Positions 14,819 through 23,849 of a stretch of DNA of 46,127 nt are shown piece after piece. Origin of the DNA: Actinomycetes bacterium (GTDB lineage: Bacteria > Actinomycetota > Actinomycetes > Streptosporangiales > Streptosporangiaceae); the NCBI GenBank assembly GCA_021793235.1, contig JAJYTD010000035.1, positions 1 to 46,127 on the forward strand, given 5' to 3'. The translations under genes and the position numbers were made by a program. Under the pieces are notes generated by a model. It made no database searches. It was not told the origin of the DNA and saw only the letters and a list, made by a program, of their open reading frames with translations. Within the stretch, counting starts at the first letter, position 1. Every line of letters begins with the position of its first letter.

Positions 14819-17371
14819 GTGGCGGGCAACCTGACACGGGACGAGGCGCGCGAACGCGCTCGAATACTCGACGTCGCCTCCTACAGTGTGGACCTCGACC
14901 TCACGACCGGTGATCAGACCTTCCGATCCAGCACCGTGGTCCGGTTCACCTGCGCCGAGCCGGGTACCGACACCTTCATCGACCTGACCGCCCCCGCGGT
15001 CCGCTCGGTTGTGCTGAACGGGCGCGAACTCGACCCGGCGGAGGTGTTCGACGGCGAACGGATCGCGCTGCCCGGTCTGGAACCCGACAACGAACTGCGG
15101 GTACTGGCCGATGCCGCCTACATGCGCACCGGCGAGGGCCTGCACCGCTTCGTCGACCCGGTCGACGGCGGGATCTACCTGTACACGCAGTTCGAAACGG
15201 CTGACGCGCACCGCATGTACGCCTGCTTCGACCAGCCCGACCTCAAGGCCACGTTCGAACTGGCGGTGGTCGCGCCGGCCGACTTCGAGGTCGTCTCCAA
15301 CAGCGCGCCCGACGTCTCCGGCGAAGCCGTCGACGGCCGGGCCGGGGAGAAAGTCCGCTGGCACTTCCCCGCCACCGAGCCGATCTCGACCTACATCACG
15401 GCGCTCATCGCCGGCCCCTACCACGTGGTGCGCGATGAGCACGACGGCATCCCCCTTGGGGTCTACTGCCGCGCCTCACTCGCCGAGCACCTCGACGCCG
15501 ACGCCATCCTCGACGTCACCAAACAGGGCTTCGACTTCTACCACGGCCTCTTCGGCATTCGGTACCCGTTCGGCAAGTACGACCAGCTGTTCGTCCCCGA
15601 GTTCAACGCCGGGGCGATGGAGAACGCCGGGGCCGTCACCTTCCTGGAGGACTACGTCTTCCGGTCCCGTGTCACCGATGCCCGCTACGAGCGCCGCGCC
15701 GAGACGCTCCTGCACGAGATGGCGCACATGTGGTTCGGCAACCTGGTCACCATGCGTTGGTGGGACGACCTGTGGCTGAACGAGTCCTTCGCGACCTTCG
15801 CCAGCGTCTACTGCCAGACCGAAGCCACCGAGTGGACGGACGCCTGGACCACGTTCGCCAACGTGGAGAAGGCATGGGCGCTGCGCCAGGACCAGCTGCC
15901 CTCCACCCACCCGATCGCCGCTGACATGCCCGACATGCAGGCGGTCGAGGTCAACTTCGACGGCATCACCTATGCCAAGGGCGCCTCGGTGCTCAAGCAG
16001 CTCGCCGCCTATGTCGGTGTCGACGCGTTCTTCGCCGGCGTGCGCGCGTACTTCAAGCAGCACGCCTGGGGCAACACCGAGCTGGGCGACCTGCTGCGCC
16101 AGTTGGAGAGCGCCTCGGGCCGCGATCTGTCGGCCTGGTCCGCCGAATGGCTGGAGACCGCCGGCGTCAACACCATGCGCCCCAGTTTCGATGTGGACGC
16201 CGACGGCCGGTTCACCTCCTTCGCCGTACTCCAGGAGGCCGGCGAGGAGCACCCGACACTGCGCTCGCACCGGCTGGCGATCGGCCTCTACGACCGCACC
16301 GACAAGGGGATCGTGCGCCGGGAGCGCGTCGAACTCGACGTCTCCGGCGCGCGCACCGAGGTCCCGGACCTGGTCGGCCAGGTCCAACCGGACCTGGTGC
16401 TGGTCAATGACGACGACCTGACGTTCACCAAGATCCGGCTGGACGAGCGCTCGCTGCGCACCGTTGTCGAAGGTGTCGGCGAGATCACCGAGTCGCTGCC
16501 GCGCGCGCTGTGCTTCGCCGCCGCTTGGGACATGACCCGCGACGCCGAGATGGCCGCCCGCGACTACGTCAAGCTCGTCGTTTCGGGCATCGGCGGTGTC
16601 AGCGACGTCTCCGTCACCCAGATGCTGCTCCGCCAGGCGGTGTCCGCACTGTACAACTACACTGACCCGGCCTGGCGCGAAGCGGGCTTCGACCTTCTCG
16701 CCGGACGGCTTCGCGACCTGCTCAGTTCCGCCGAGCCAGGGAGTGACCTGCAGCTCGCCTACGCGCACGGTTTCGCCGACGCGGCCGTGAGCGGCGAGCA
16801 CCTCTCATTGCTGCAGGGACTGCTGGACGGCGCCATCACCGTCGATGGTCTGACCATCGACACCGACCTGCGCTGGACGCTGCTGCGCCGCCTGGTCGTG
16901 CACGGCAGGGCCGGGGAGAAGGAGATCGCCGCCGAGCTGGAAGCCGATCCCACCGCCACCGGGGAGCGCCAGGCCGCCGGGTGCCGCGCCGCGGTCCCGA
17001 CCGCCCAGGCCAAGGCGGAGACCTGGGAGCGGATCCGGTCGGCGACGACGATGGCCAACGCCGAGTTCCGCGCCACCCTGCTGGGCTTTACCGAGCCCGC
17101 GCAGAGTGAGCTGTACCGACCCTACGTGGACGCCTACTTCGACCTGCTGGGCGAGGCGTGGCAGAACTGGACCGGGGAGTTCGCCCAGTCCTTCGCCGAG
17201 ATCGCCTATCCGAGCCACCTCATCGAGGAGGAGACCCTGCGCCGGACCGACTCCTACATCGAGGCGCAGAACCCGGCTCCGGCTCTGCGCCGGCTGCTCA
17301 TCGAGGGTCGTGCGGGAGTTCAGCGTGCTCTGCGCGCTCAGCGCGCGGACGCCGGGGCTGCGGCCGACTGA
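14819..17371 (+). CDS. pepN: Aminopeptidase N (M1 family)
   Basis: An 850-residue zinc aminopeptidase removing N-terminal residues from peptides in the cytosol. The exopeptidase motif GAMEN is at residues 265-269 and the zinc site HEMAH at 299-303 with the third ligand in WLNESFA about 20 residues on. A tyrosine in the GITYAKGASVLKQL region follows, and a long helical C-terminal domain completes the actinobacterial-length enzyme. GTG 14819 lies just after GAGGGGAGAGGA. Its 3' end overlaps the convergent malQ by 74 bases. Confidence 0.95.
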   Translation: MAGNLTRDEARERARILDVASYSVDLDLTTGDQTFRSSTVVRFTCAEPGTDTFIDLTAPAVRSVVLNGRELDPAEVFDGERIALPGLEPDNELRVLADAAYMRTGEGLHRFVDPVDGGIYLYTQFETADAHRMYACFDQPDLKATFELAVVAPADFEVVSNSAPDVSGEAVDGRAGEKVRWHFPATEPISTYITALIAGPYHVVRDEHDGIPLGVYCRASLAEHLDADAILDVTKQGFDFYHGLFGIRYPFGKYDQLFVPEFNAGAMENAGAVTFLEDYVFRSRVTDARYERRAETLLHEMAHMWFGNLVTMRWWDDLWLNESFATFASVYCQTEATEWTDAWTTFANVEKAWALRQDQLPSTHPIAADMPDMQAVEVNFDGITYAKGASVLKQLAAYVGVDAFFAGVRAYFKQHAWGNTELGDLLRQLESASGRDLSAWSAEWLETAGVNTMRPSFDVDADGRFTSFAVLQEAGEEHPTLRSHRLAIGLYDRTDKGIVRRERVELDVSGARTEVPDLVGQVQPDLVLVNDDDLTFTKIRLDERSLRTVVEGVGEITESLPRALCFAAAWDMTRDAEMAARDYVKLVVSGIGGVSDVSVTQMLLRQAVSALYNYTDPAWREAGFDLLAGRLRDLLSSAEPGSDLQLAYAHGFADAAVSGEHLSLLQGLLDGAITVDGLTIDTDLRWTLLRRLVVHGRAGEKEIAAELEADPTATGERQAAGCRAAVPTAQAKAETWERIRSATTMANAEFRATLLGFTEPAQSELYRPYVDAYFDLLGEAWQNWTGEFAQSFAEIAYPSHLIEEETLRRTDSYIEAQNPAPALRRLLIEGRAGVQRALRAQRADAGAAAD

Positions 17372-19400
17372 CCGGCCACAGCGCCCGCCGGGCCGCTTCG
17401 GTCAGGCGGGGGTCGGCCATGAGCTCGTCGAGCAGGACCGGTTCGCCTTCGGCGTTCGTCAGCGGAATACGCCAGTTCGGGTACTCATCGCTGGTTCCGG
17501 GCTGGTTCTGCATCCGGCGGTCGCCGACGACATCGGTCAGCGCGATCCCGATCATCTGGGCCGGGGTCCGGGCGAGGTAGGCGTGCAGCGCCGCCACGAC
17601 CGTGGCCGGCTCGGAGACGGGATCGACCGCAGGATCCAGCAGTCCCAACTCGACGAGCCTGGCGTGCCACGTCGCCACCTGGTCCTCGGCGTCGGCGCGC
17701 TCTTGGGCAACCGGCCGGTTCAGCAGTCCGAGCCGGTCGCGTAGGGCGACATGCTCTGCTGACAGGTAGGAGGCGACGGGCGGCAGGTCATGGGTGGCCA
17801 CCGTCGCCAAGCACCCGCTGCGCCACTCCTCGGGCCGCCGCGGCGCGCCGTCGGCACCCCGCTCGAACCACAGCACCGAGGTGCCGAGGATGCCGCGCTC
17901 GGCAAGGTGGTCGCGCACCCACGGCTCCACCGTCCCCAGGTCCTCGCCGATCACGACGGAGCCGAACTCCTGGGAGGCCAGCATCAGCGCGCCGACCATG
18001 CCCTCGTGGTCATAACGGACATAGGTTCCCTGATCGGCCGACGCCCCGTCGGGAACCCACCACAGCCGGAACAAGCCCATTACGTGGTCGATCCGCGCTC
18101 CGCCCGCATGCCTCATGGTCTGGCGCAGGATCTGCTGGAGCGGGGCATATCCCTGCTCCGCCAACCGCACGGGGTGCCACGGCGGTTGCGCCCAGTTCTG
18201 CCCCTGCTGGTTGAACTCGTCCGGAGGCGCGCCCACACTCACCCCGGACACGATCGCGTCGCGGTACATCCACGCGTCGGCACCGCCGCCCTGCACACCG
18301 ATGGCCAGGTCGTGCACGATGCCCACGGGCATTCCCGCGGCGCGTGCACCGGCCTGGGCCGCCGCCATCTGGTCGTCGAGGATCCATTGCAGCCACCGGT
18401 GGAACTCGATACCGCTCCAGCGGAGCAGCGCTTCCGTCCCCACGGTGTGCGCGGCGACGTCGTGCAGCTCTCTCGGCCAGGCGCGGTAGTCGCAACCGTG
18501 GTCTTCGGCGAACGCGCACCAGGTCGCATACTCCACCAGCGGAGCGCCCTCGCGTTCCAGGTAGGCCTGGAAGGCGGCCTCCCGGGCGGGTGAGCGCGGC
18601 GCCTGGAACAGCATGGCCAGCGCCTGCCGCTTAGCCGCCCATACAGCACCGCGGTCGAGCAGGTCAGCGGTGCGGCCGTGCTCCCGCAGCGGTCGGGCCA
18701 GGCGCTGGATGCCCTCGCGCTGTGCGGGCTCCAGTCGTGCGTACTCCGGGATGTCCTCGATGCGGATGTAGAGCGGACTGGCGTAGCGGCGGCTGACCGG
18801 CAGGTAGGGGGACGGCTCGATGGGTGCGGTGGGCTCGGTCGCGTGCAGCGGGTTGATGACGGTGAACGCCGCGCCGAGGTCACGCGCGCTCCAGTCGGCG
18901 AGCTCGGCGAGGTCGCGCAGGTCGCCCATGCCCCACGATGCCCGGGAACGCAGCGAGTAGAGCTGCGCCATCAGTCCCCATCCGCGTTGCTCTCGCAGCG
19001 CGGCCGGGAGCTCCAGGCGATCCGGGACCACCAGGAGAGGGGCACGCTGGCGGACGGATCCGTGCTCCGCGTACAGCATGTGCGCGCCGAGCGGCAGGTC
19101 GGGCCCCGGCTCGCACCATCGGCCGCCGTCCACCTCCACCCAGGCGCGGGCGCCATCGGGCAGCGGAATCCGTGGGGACCGCTTCGCGCGGGTGACCAGG
19201 CATGGCGGCAGCAGCCGGGTCGCCTGGCGCGCCCGGTGCTCCGCCAGCGCGGCTTCGGGGACGGCCACGTCCGCCCCCAGGGCCGTCAGGACGTGCCGGA
19301 GCGTGTCGACCGGGACACGCACGCGGTGGCCGCGCCAGTCCTCGTAGGTCGTCGCGACACCGTACTCCTCGGCCAGCCGGGCCAGATGCGCGTCACTCAC
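17298..19400 (-). CDS. malQ: 4-alpha-glucanotransferase
   Basis: A 700-residue GH77 amylomaltase that transfers alpha-1,4-glucan segments between maltodextrins in the cytosol. An N-terminal extension of about 170 residues precedes the catalytic barrel, as in other actinobacterial MalQ. The nucleophile Asp is in RIDHVMGLFR (near 435), the acid/base Glu in VIGEDLGTVE (near 484) and the third acid in THDLP (near 535). The GTG start overlaps the stop of the upstream amidase as GTGA, so the two are coupled. The 3' 74 bases are antisense to the end of pepN. Confidence 0.95.
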   Translation of the reverse strand: MSDAHLARLAEEYGVATTYEDWRGHRVRVPVDTLRHVLTALGADVAVPEAALAEHRARQATRLLPPCLVTRAKRSPRIPLPDGARAWVEVDGGRWCEPGPDLPLGAHMLYAEHGSVRQRAPLLVVPDRLELPAALREQRGWGLMAQLYSLRSRASWGMGDLRDLAELADWSARDLGAAFTVINPLHATEPTAPIEPSPYLPVSRRYASPLYIRIEDIPEYARLEPAQREGIQRLARPLREHGRTADLLDRGAVWAAKRQALAMLFQAPRSPAREAAFQAYLEREGAPLVEYATWCAFAEDHGCDYRAWPRELHDVAAHTVGTEALLRWSGIEFHRWLQWILDDQMAAAQAGARAAGMPVGIVHDLAIGVQGGGADAWMYRDAIVSGVSVGAPPDEFNQQGQNWAQPPWHPVRLAEQGYAPLQQILRQTMRHAGGARIDHVMGLFRLWWVPDGASADQGTYVRYDHEGMVGALMLASQEFGSVVIGEDLGTVEPWVRDHLAERGILGTSVLWFERGADGAPRRPEEWRSGCLATVATHDLPPVASYLSAEHVALRDRLGLLNRPVAQERADAEDQVATWHARLVELGLLDPAVDPVSEPATVVAALHAYLARTPAQMIGIALTDVVGDRRMQNQPGTSDEYPNWRIPLTNAEGEPVLLDELMADPRLTEAARRALWPVSRPQPRRPRAERAEHAELPHDPR

Positions 19401-20857
19401 ACTTTGATGATGCCGTACTCGGAGGCCGCAGCGCGGTCACGCCATGCGGCCGGTCTCCGGTCGGCCCACGGACGTGCCGCCTCCATCTGGGCCGACAGTG
19501 ACAGCAGCGTCGGTTCGCCCCCCATTCGGCCGCTCAGCATGACGCCGATCGGCAGCCCCTCATCGCTCCAGTGCAGCGGGACGTTCACCGAAGGCTGCCC
19601 GGTCATGTTGAACATGGACGTGAACGGGGTGAACAGCGACATCCGGTGGAACTCCGCGGCCGGGTCGGCGCCGAAATAGCCGATCGGGACCGGCGGCAGG
19701 GCGAGTGTGGGGCACAGGACCGCGTCGTAGGGCAGCATCGTCGGCAGTGCCGCGCGAACGGCCATCTGCAGCGCCGCGGTGGCCTCCATGTAGTCGGCGA
19801 TGGAGGACTGCCGGGCGCGTTCCCGCAGCCACCGGTTGATGGGCCGCAGTCGGCCCTCCGCCTCCGGCGGCAGGGGATCAGCGGCCGCCATCGCCGCCCA
19901 CACGAGTTCGAACCGGCACAGCACCGAGGCGTCGAAGGGCGTGTCGATCTCCTCGATGTCGTGCCCCAGCTCGGACAGCAGCTTCGTCGCGGCCTCATAG
20001 GCGGCGCTTACCTCCGGGTGCACTTCGGCTCCCGGCAGTGGCGGCTTGCAGAACCGGGCGATCCGCAGCCGCCCGGGGTCGCGCTGCGCGTGGCCGAGGA
20101 AGGTTTCGCCTGGAGGCAGCGGTTGGGCCGTGTAGTAGTCGCCGGGGCGGTTGACCGAGATGGCATCGAGCAGCAGTGCGGCGTCACTGACCGTTCGCGC
20201 CAGGGGGCCGGAGGTGGACAGGCCGATGAAGTCGGGTTTGAGGGGCGCTGATGTGATGCGGCCCCGTGTGGGCTTGAGCCCGAAGATCCCGCAGGCACTC
20301 GCCGGAATGCGGATCGATCCGCCGCCGTCGGTGCCGTGGGCCAGGGGGGACAGCCCTGCGGCCACGGCCGCCGCGGCGCCCCCGCTCGATCCCCCCGCCG
20401 ATCGCGACGGATCCCAGGGGGTGCGCGCGGGCGGGGCGATGTCGTTCTCGGTGTAGCACGGGCTTCCGAACTCGGGCGTGTTGGTCTTACCGATGATGAT
20501 CGCACCTGCGGCGCGCAGTTCGGCGACGACGGCCGAGTCGACGCGGGCGATGCGGTCGGCATGGATGATCGAGCCCGATGTGTAGCGGACGCCGGCGACC
20601 GGTTCGAGGTCCTTGATCGGAACCGGAACGCCGAGCAGGGGCGGCAGTTCCTCCGGCGTGTCGGTCAGAATCCGTTTTTCCGCGTTTCGGGCTTGTTCTC
20701 TGGCCAGTTCCTTTGTGACCGTAATAAAGGCACCGAACCGGTCGCCCAGTCGGTCGATCCGCGCCAGGTAGTGCTCGACGATCTCCACAGGAGAGAGTTC
20801 ACGGCGCCGGACCGCCTCGGCCAGCCGAAGGGCGCTCAGATCGTGGAGCTCGCTCAT
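19397..20857 (-). CDS. Amidase-signature family hydrolase
   Basis: A 486-residue amidase-signature enzyme cleaving an unknown amide. The Ser-cisSer-Lys triad can be placed: Lys in GKTNTPEFG (near 122), the cis-Ser in GGSSGG (near 155) and the nucleophile in GTDGGGSIRIPAS (near 179). FGLKPTRGRI is also typical. Length and motif order are normal. It is not a GatA, since no gatB or gatC is near. I chose ATG 20857; GTG 20863 is equally possible. It is coupled to malQ by a GTGA overlap and is divergent from the NERD-domain gene across a 16-base palindrome. Confidence 0.9.
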   Translation of the reverse strand: MSELHDLSALRLAEAVRRRELSPVEIVEHYLARIDRLGDRFGAFITVTKELAREQARNAEKRILTDTPEELPPLLGVPVPIKDLEPVAGVRYTSGSIIHADRIARVDSAVVAELRAAGAIIIGKTNTPEFGSPCYTENDIAPPARTPWDPSRSAGGSSGGAAAAVAAGLSPLAHGTDGGGSIRIPASACGIFGLKPTRGRITSAPLKPDFIGLSTSGPLARTVSDAALLLDAISVNRPGDYYTAQPLPPGETFLGHAQRDPGRLRIARFCKPPLPGAEVHPEVSAAYEAATKLLSELGHDIEEIDTPFDASVLCRFELVWAAMAAADPLPPEAEGRLRPINRWLRERARQSSIADYMEATAALQMAVRAALPTMLPYDAVLCPTLALPPVPIGYFGADPAAEFHRMSLFTPFTSMFNMTGQPSVNVPLHWSDEGLPIGVMLSGRMGGEPTLLSLSAQMEAARPWADRRPAAWRDRAAASEYGIIKV

Positions 20858-20898
20858 GATCACGAGGCTAGCGCCGCTCCGGCAAAGCCCCGCACACT

Positions 20899-20914
20899 AC
20901 TTCTCTAGAGAAGT
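20899..20914. promoter_or_regulatory. 16-base perfect palindrome, candidate operator
   Basis: ACTTCTCTAGAGAAGT reads the same on both strands. It lies in the 159-base gap between the divergent amidase and NERD-domain genes, 42 bases from the amidase start, where a repressor could control one or both promoters. No regulator gene lies adjacent, so the binder would be encoded elsewhere. Confidence 0.5.
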
Positions 20915-21016
20915 TGGTAGAAAGGTTATCCTTCCCTTTCTTCCACGGCCGGACACGTGACATTCCAGGCGCCAAGGGAAAGAAAAGTGTGAGATTCAAT
21001 GGACTAGGACTCGCAT

Positions 21017-21847
21017 ATGGACCGAACTACCCTCTCAACTGTGGAATCGGCAACCAGGGTCAACGGCGGCGGTAAGAGTCAGCGCACCACCTACACGTCG
21101 CCTTTCATGACCTCCAGCGGCAGGAGTTCCGGTAGTTCCTCGGGATCCAACGGCAAGCCCCGCAAGACCTATGGCGACATGCTGGCCTCAGAGCAAGGGC
21201 GGCGCTGGCTGACCCGCGGCGGTATCGCCGCACTGGTCGGCCTGGCGGTCTGGTTCCTCACCAACGACTGGCGCATCGGGGCCACATTCGCCATCGCCAT
21301 CACCATCGCCATGAGCGTCTACACCGTGCGCCGACAATCCGAAGTGCCGCGGTGGCGCAGACCCTCGGCCGCCCAGCGGCGCACAGAGGCCCAGCTCCGG
21401 GTCATGAAACGCGTGGGCTACCGCGTTCTGCACGCACGCGGAATCCCCGGCGGAAACGGGCAGATCGACCACTTCATCGTCGGTCGGCGCGGCGCGTTCG
21501 CGATCGACTCCGAGGCCTGGGACAAGCGCCTCCCCCTCCGCAACAAGCTGGAGAAGCTCTACCACGGCCGCTTCTCCAAGAACGAACGGATCGACGAGGC
21601 GCTGGAGGAGGCGCGCGCCGCAGCCCGGCTCATCAGCGAGGAGCTGGGGCGGGAGATCCACGTCCGCGCGTCACTGGCCATCTACGGCCCCGGCATGCCC
21701 TGGGACAGCCACAACCTCCGCGGCGTCGACATCATCAGCGGCACCAAGGTCCGCAAGTGGCTGCGCACCGGCAAGGCCCGGCTCAGCGACAAGGAGATCG
21801 AGGAGATCTACCAGGCCGCCCAGAAGGTCCTCCTCCCCCGCTACTGA
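21017..21847 (+). CDS. Membrane protein with a NERD (nuclease-related) domain
   Basis: A 276-residue protein. Residues 1-65 are polar and Ser/Gly-rich; two closely spaced hydrophobic segments follow (GIAALVGLAVWFLTN and IGATFAIAITIAMSVY, about 70-105). From about 118 comes a NERD-like domain: RTEAQLRVMKRVGYRVLH, then GGNGQIDHFIVGRRGAFAIDSEAWD, where Asp and Glu sit at the positions of the restriction-endonuclease-like metal site. The C-terminal helix EIEEIYQAAQKVLL is polar. NERD proteins are thought to act on nucleic acids, but biochemical proof is thin. It is 81 bases before ilvD on the same strand; no functional link is evident. Confidence 0.8.
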   Translation: MDRTTLSTVESATRVNGGGKSQRTTYTSPFMTSSGRSSGSSSGSNGKPRKTYGDMLASEQGRRWLTRGGIAALVGLAVWFLTNDWRIGATFAIAITIAMSVYTVRRQSEVPRWRRPSAAQRRTEAQLRVMKRVGYRVLHARGIPGGNGQIDHFIVGRRGAFAIDSEAWDKRLPLRNKLEKLYHGRFSKNERIDEALEEARAAARLISEELGREIHVRASLAIYGPGMPWDSHNLRGVDIISGTKVRKWLRTGKARLSDKEIEEIYQAAQKVLLPRY

Positions 21848-21928
21848 CCGCGCAGGCCGCGCCCGGGGCTACCATCGATGGCGTACCACACGTCATCTTT
21901 GCCTCACGGCGTCGATGGGAGCAGACCC

Positions 21929-23788
21929 ATGCCCGCGCTACGCTCACGCACGGTCACCCACGGCAGGAACATGGCCGGCGCGCGCGCCCTCATGCGCGCG
22001 TCCGGCGTGGAACGCGAAGACTTCGGCAAGCCGATCGTCGCGGTGGCCAACAGCTTCACCCAGTTCGTCCCCGGCCACGTCCACCTCCGCGAGGTCGCCG
22101 ACGTGGTCGCGGGCGCCGTGCGCGAGGCGGGCGGTGTACCCCGCGAGTTCAACACCATCGCCGTCGACGACGGGATCGCCATGGGCCACGACGGCATGCT
22201 GTACTCGCTGCCCAGCCGCGAGCTGATCGCCGACGCCGTGGAGTACATGGTCAACGCCCACTGCGCCGACGCGCTGGTCTGCGTCTCCAACTGCGACAAG
22301 ATCACCCCGGGCATGCTGCTGGCCGCCATGCGGCTGAACATCCCCACGGTGTTCATCTCCGGCGGCCCGATGGAGGCCGGCAAGGTCACCGTCGTCGACG
22401 GCACCGCCACCAAGGTCCGCAAGCTCGACCTGATCAATCCCATGATCGCCGCGGCCGACGAAAGCGTGTCGCAGGCCGAGCTGGATGAGATGGAGGAGGC
22501 CGCCTGCCCCACCTGCGGCTCCTGCTCAGGCATGTTCACCGCCAACTCGATGAACTGCCTGACCGAGGCCATCGGCCTGGCCCCGCCCGGAAACGGCACC
22601 GTGCTGGCCACCCACGTCGCCCGCAAGCGTCTCTACGAGGACGCCGGGCGCCTGATCGTGGACGTCGCCCGGCGCTACTACCAGGATGACGACGAATCGG
22701 TGCTGCCGCTGTCCATCGCCACCCCCGCGGCGTTCGGCAACGCGATGGCCCTGGACATCGCCATGGGCGGCTCCACCAACACGATCCTGCACCTGCTGGC
22801 CGCCGCCACCGAGGCCGGCGTGGACTTCGGCCTGACCGAGATCGACGCGATGTCCCGCCAGGTGCCCTGCCTGTGCAAGGTCGCACCGAACACCGACAAG
22901 TACCACGTCGAGGACGTGCACCGGGCCGGCGGAATCCCCGCCATCCTCGGCGAACTGGCCCGCGGTGGGCTGCTCGACACCTCGCTGCCCACCGTCCACG
23001 GGACCACCATCGGCGACTACCTCGCCGAGTGGGACATCGCCTCCGGCACCGCATCCGCCGAAGCCGTGGAGCTGTTCCACGCCGCGCCCGGCGGTAAGCG
23101 CACCACCAAGGCCTACTCCCAGGATGTTCGCTGGGAGAGCCTGGACACCGACCGGGAATCCGGCTGCATCCGCTCCGTCGACCACGCCTACACCGCCGAC
23201 GGCGGTCTCGCGGTGCTCTTCGGCAACCTGGCCCCCGACGGCGCCATCGTCAAGACGGCCGGTGTCGAAGAGGACCTGTGGACCTTCTCCGGGCCCGCCA
23301 AGGTGTTCGAAAGCCAGGAGGAGGCCGTCGACGGCATCCTGGGCAAGCAGGTGGAACCGGGCGATGTGGTCGTCATCCGCTACGAGGGCCCCAAGGGCGG
23401 TCCCGGCATGCAGGAGATGCTGTACCCGACCAGCTTCCTCAAGGGCCGCGGCCTGGGCAAGGCCTGTGCGCTGATCACCGACGGCCGGTTCTCCGGCGGC
23501 ACCTCGGGGCTGTCCATCGGGCACGCCTCCCCCGAGGCCGCCTCGGGCGGTGATATCGCCCTGGTCGAGGACGGGGACATCATCAGCATCGACATCCCCA
23601 ATCGCGGCATCACCCTGGAAGTGGATCCCGAGGAGCTGAACGCCCGCCGCGAGCGGCTGCTCAAGGAGCTCGGCGGGTTCCGCCCCAAGGACCGGCAGCG
23701 GCCCGTGACGGCGGCGCTGCGCGCCTACGCCGCCATGGCCACCTCGGCCTCCACCGGCGCCGCCCGCGACGTCTCCCAGGTGGAGTAA
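21929..23788 (+). CDS. ilvD: Dihydroxy-acid dehydratase
   Basis: A 619-residue IlvD that dehydrates 2,3-dihydroxy-isovalerate and -methylvalerate in branched-chain amino-acid synthesis. Cluster-ligand cysteines are in [10 protein letters not shown] (Cys122) and in [18 protein letters not shown] (Cys193, 196, 199), as in the long, E. coli-like form. [20 protein letters not shown] is the conserved C-terminal signature. I start at ATG 21929 because homologues begin [20 protein letters not shown] and GGGAG precedes it; an in-frame ATG at 21878 would add 17 atypical residues. No other ilv genes are in view. Confidence 0.96.
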   Translation: MPALRSRTVTHGRNMAGARALMRASGVEREDFGKPIVAVANSFTQFVPGHVHLREVADVVAGAVREAGGVPREFNTIAVDDGIAMGHDGMLYSLPSRELIADAVEYMVNAHCADALVCVSNCDKITPGMLLAAMRLNIPTVFISGGPMEAGKVTVVDGTATKVRKLDLINPMIAAADESVSQAELDEMEEAACPTCGSCSGMFTANSMNCLTEAIGLAPPGNGTVLATHVARKRLYEDAGRLIVDVARRYYQDDDESVLPLSIATPAAFGNAMALDIAMGGSTNTILHLLAAATEAGVDFGLTEIDAMSRQVPCLCKVAPNTDKYHVEDVHRAGGIPAILGELARGGLLDTSLPTVHGTTIGDYLAEWDIASGTASAEAVELFHAAPGGKRTTKAYSQDVRWESLDTDRESGCIRSVDHAYTADGGLAVLFGNLAPDGAIVKTAGVEEDLWTFSGPAKVFESQEEAVDGILGKQVEPGDVVVIRYEGPKGGPGMQEMLYPTSFLKGRGLGKACALITDGRFSGGTSGLSIGHASPEAASGGDIALVEDGDIISIDIPNRGITLEVDPEELNARRERLLKELGGFRPKDRQRPVTAALRAYAAMATSASTGAARDVSQVE

Positions 23789-23797
23789 CGGTTTGCC

Positions 23798-23840
23798 CCT
23801 GACACAGGTTTGACCTTGACACCTGTGTCAGGGTCATAGC
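23798..23840 (+). promoter_or_regulatory. MerR-type promoter and operator of the MFS-merR operon
   Basis: TTGACC (23810-23815) and CATAGC (23835-23840) are separated by exactly 19 bases, the long spacer typical of MerR-activated promoters. Inside the spacer lies TGACAC-CT-GTGTCA (23817-23830), a perfect dyad. An additional copy upstream makes a 12-base inverted repeat (23798-23809 with 23821-23832). The GTG start of the MFS gene begins 10 bases after the -10, so the mRNA would be leaderless or nearly so. The MerR protein encoded by the second gene of the operon is the obvious activator. Confidence 0.75.
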
Positions 23841-23849
23841 GTCCCTCGG

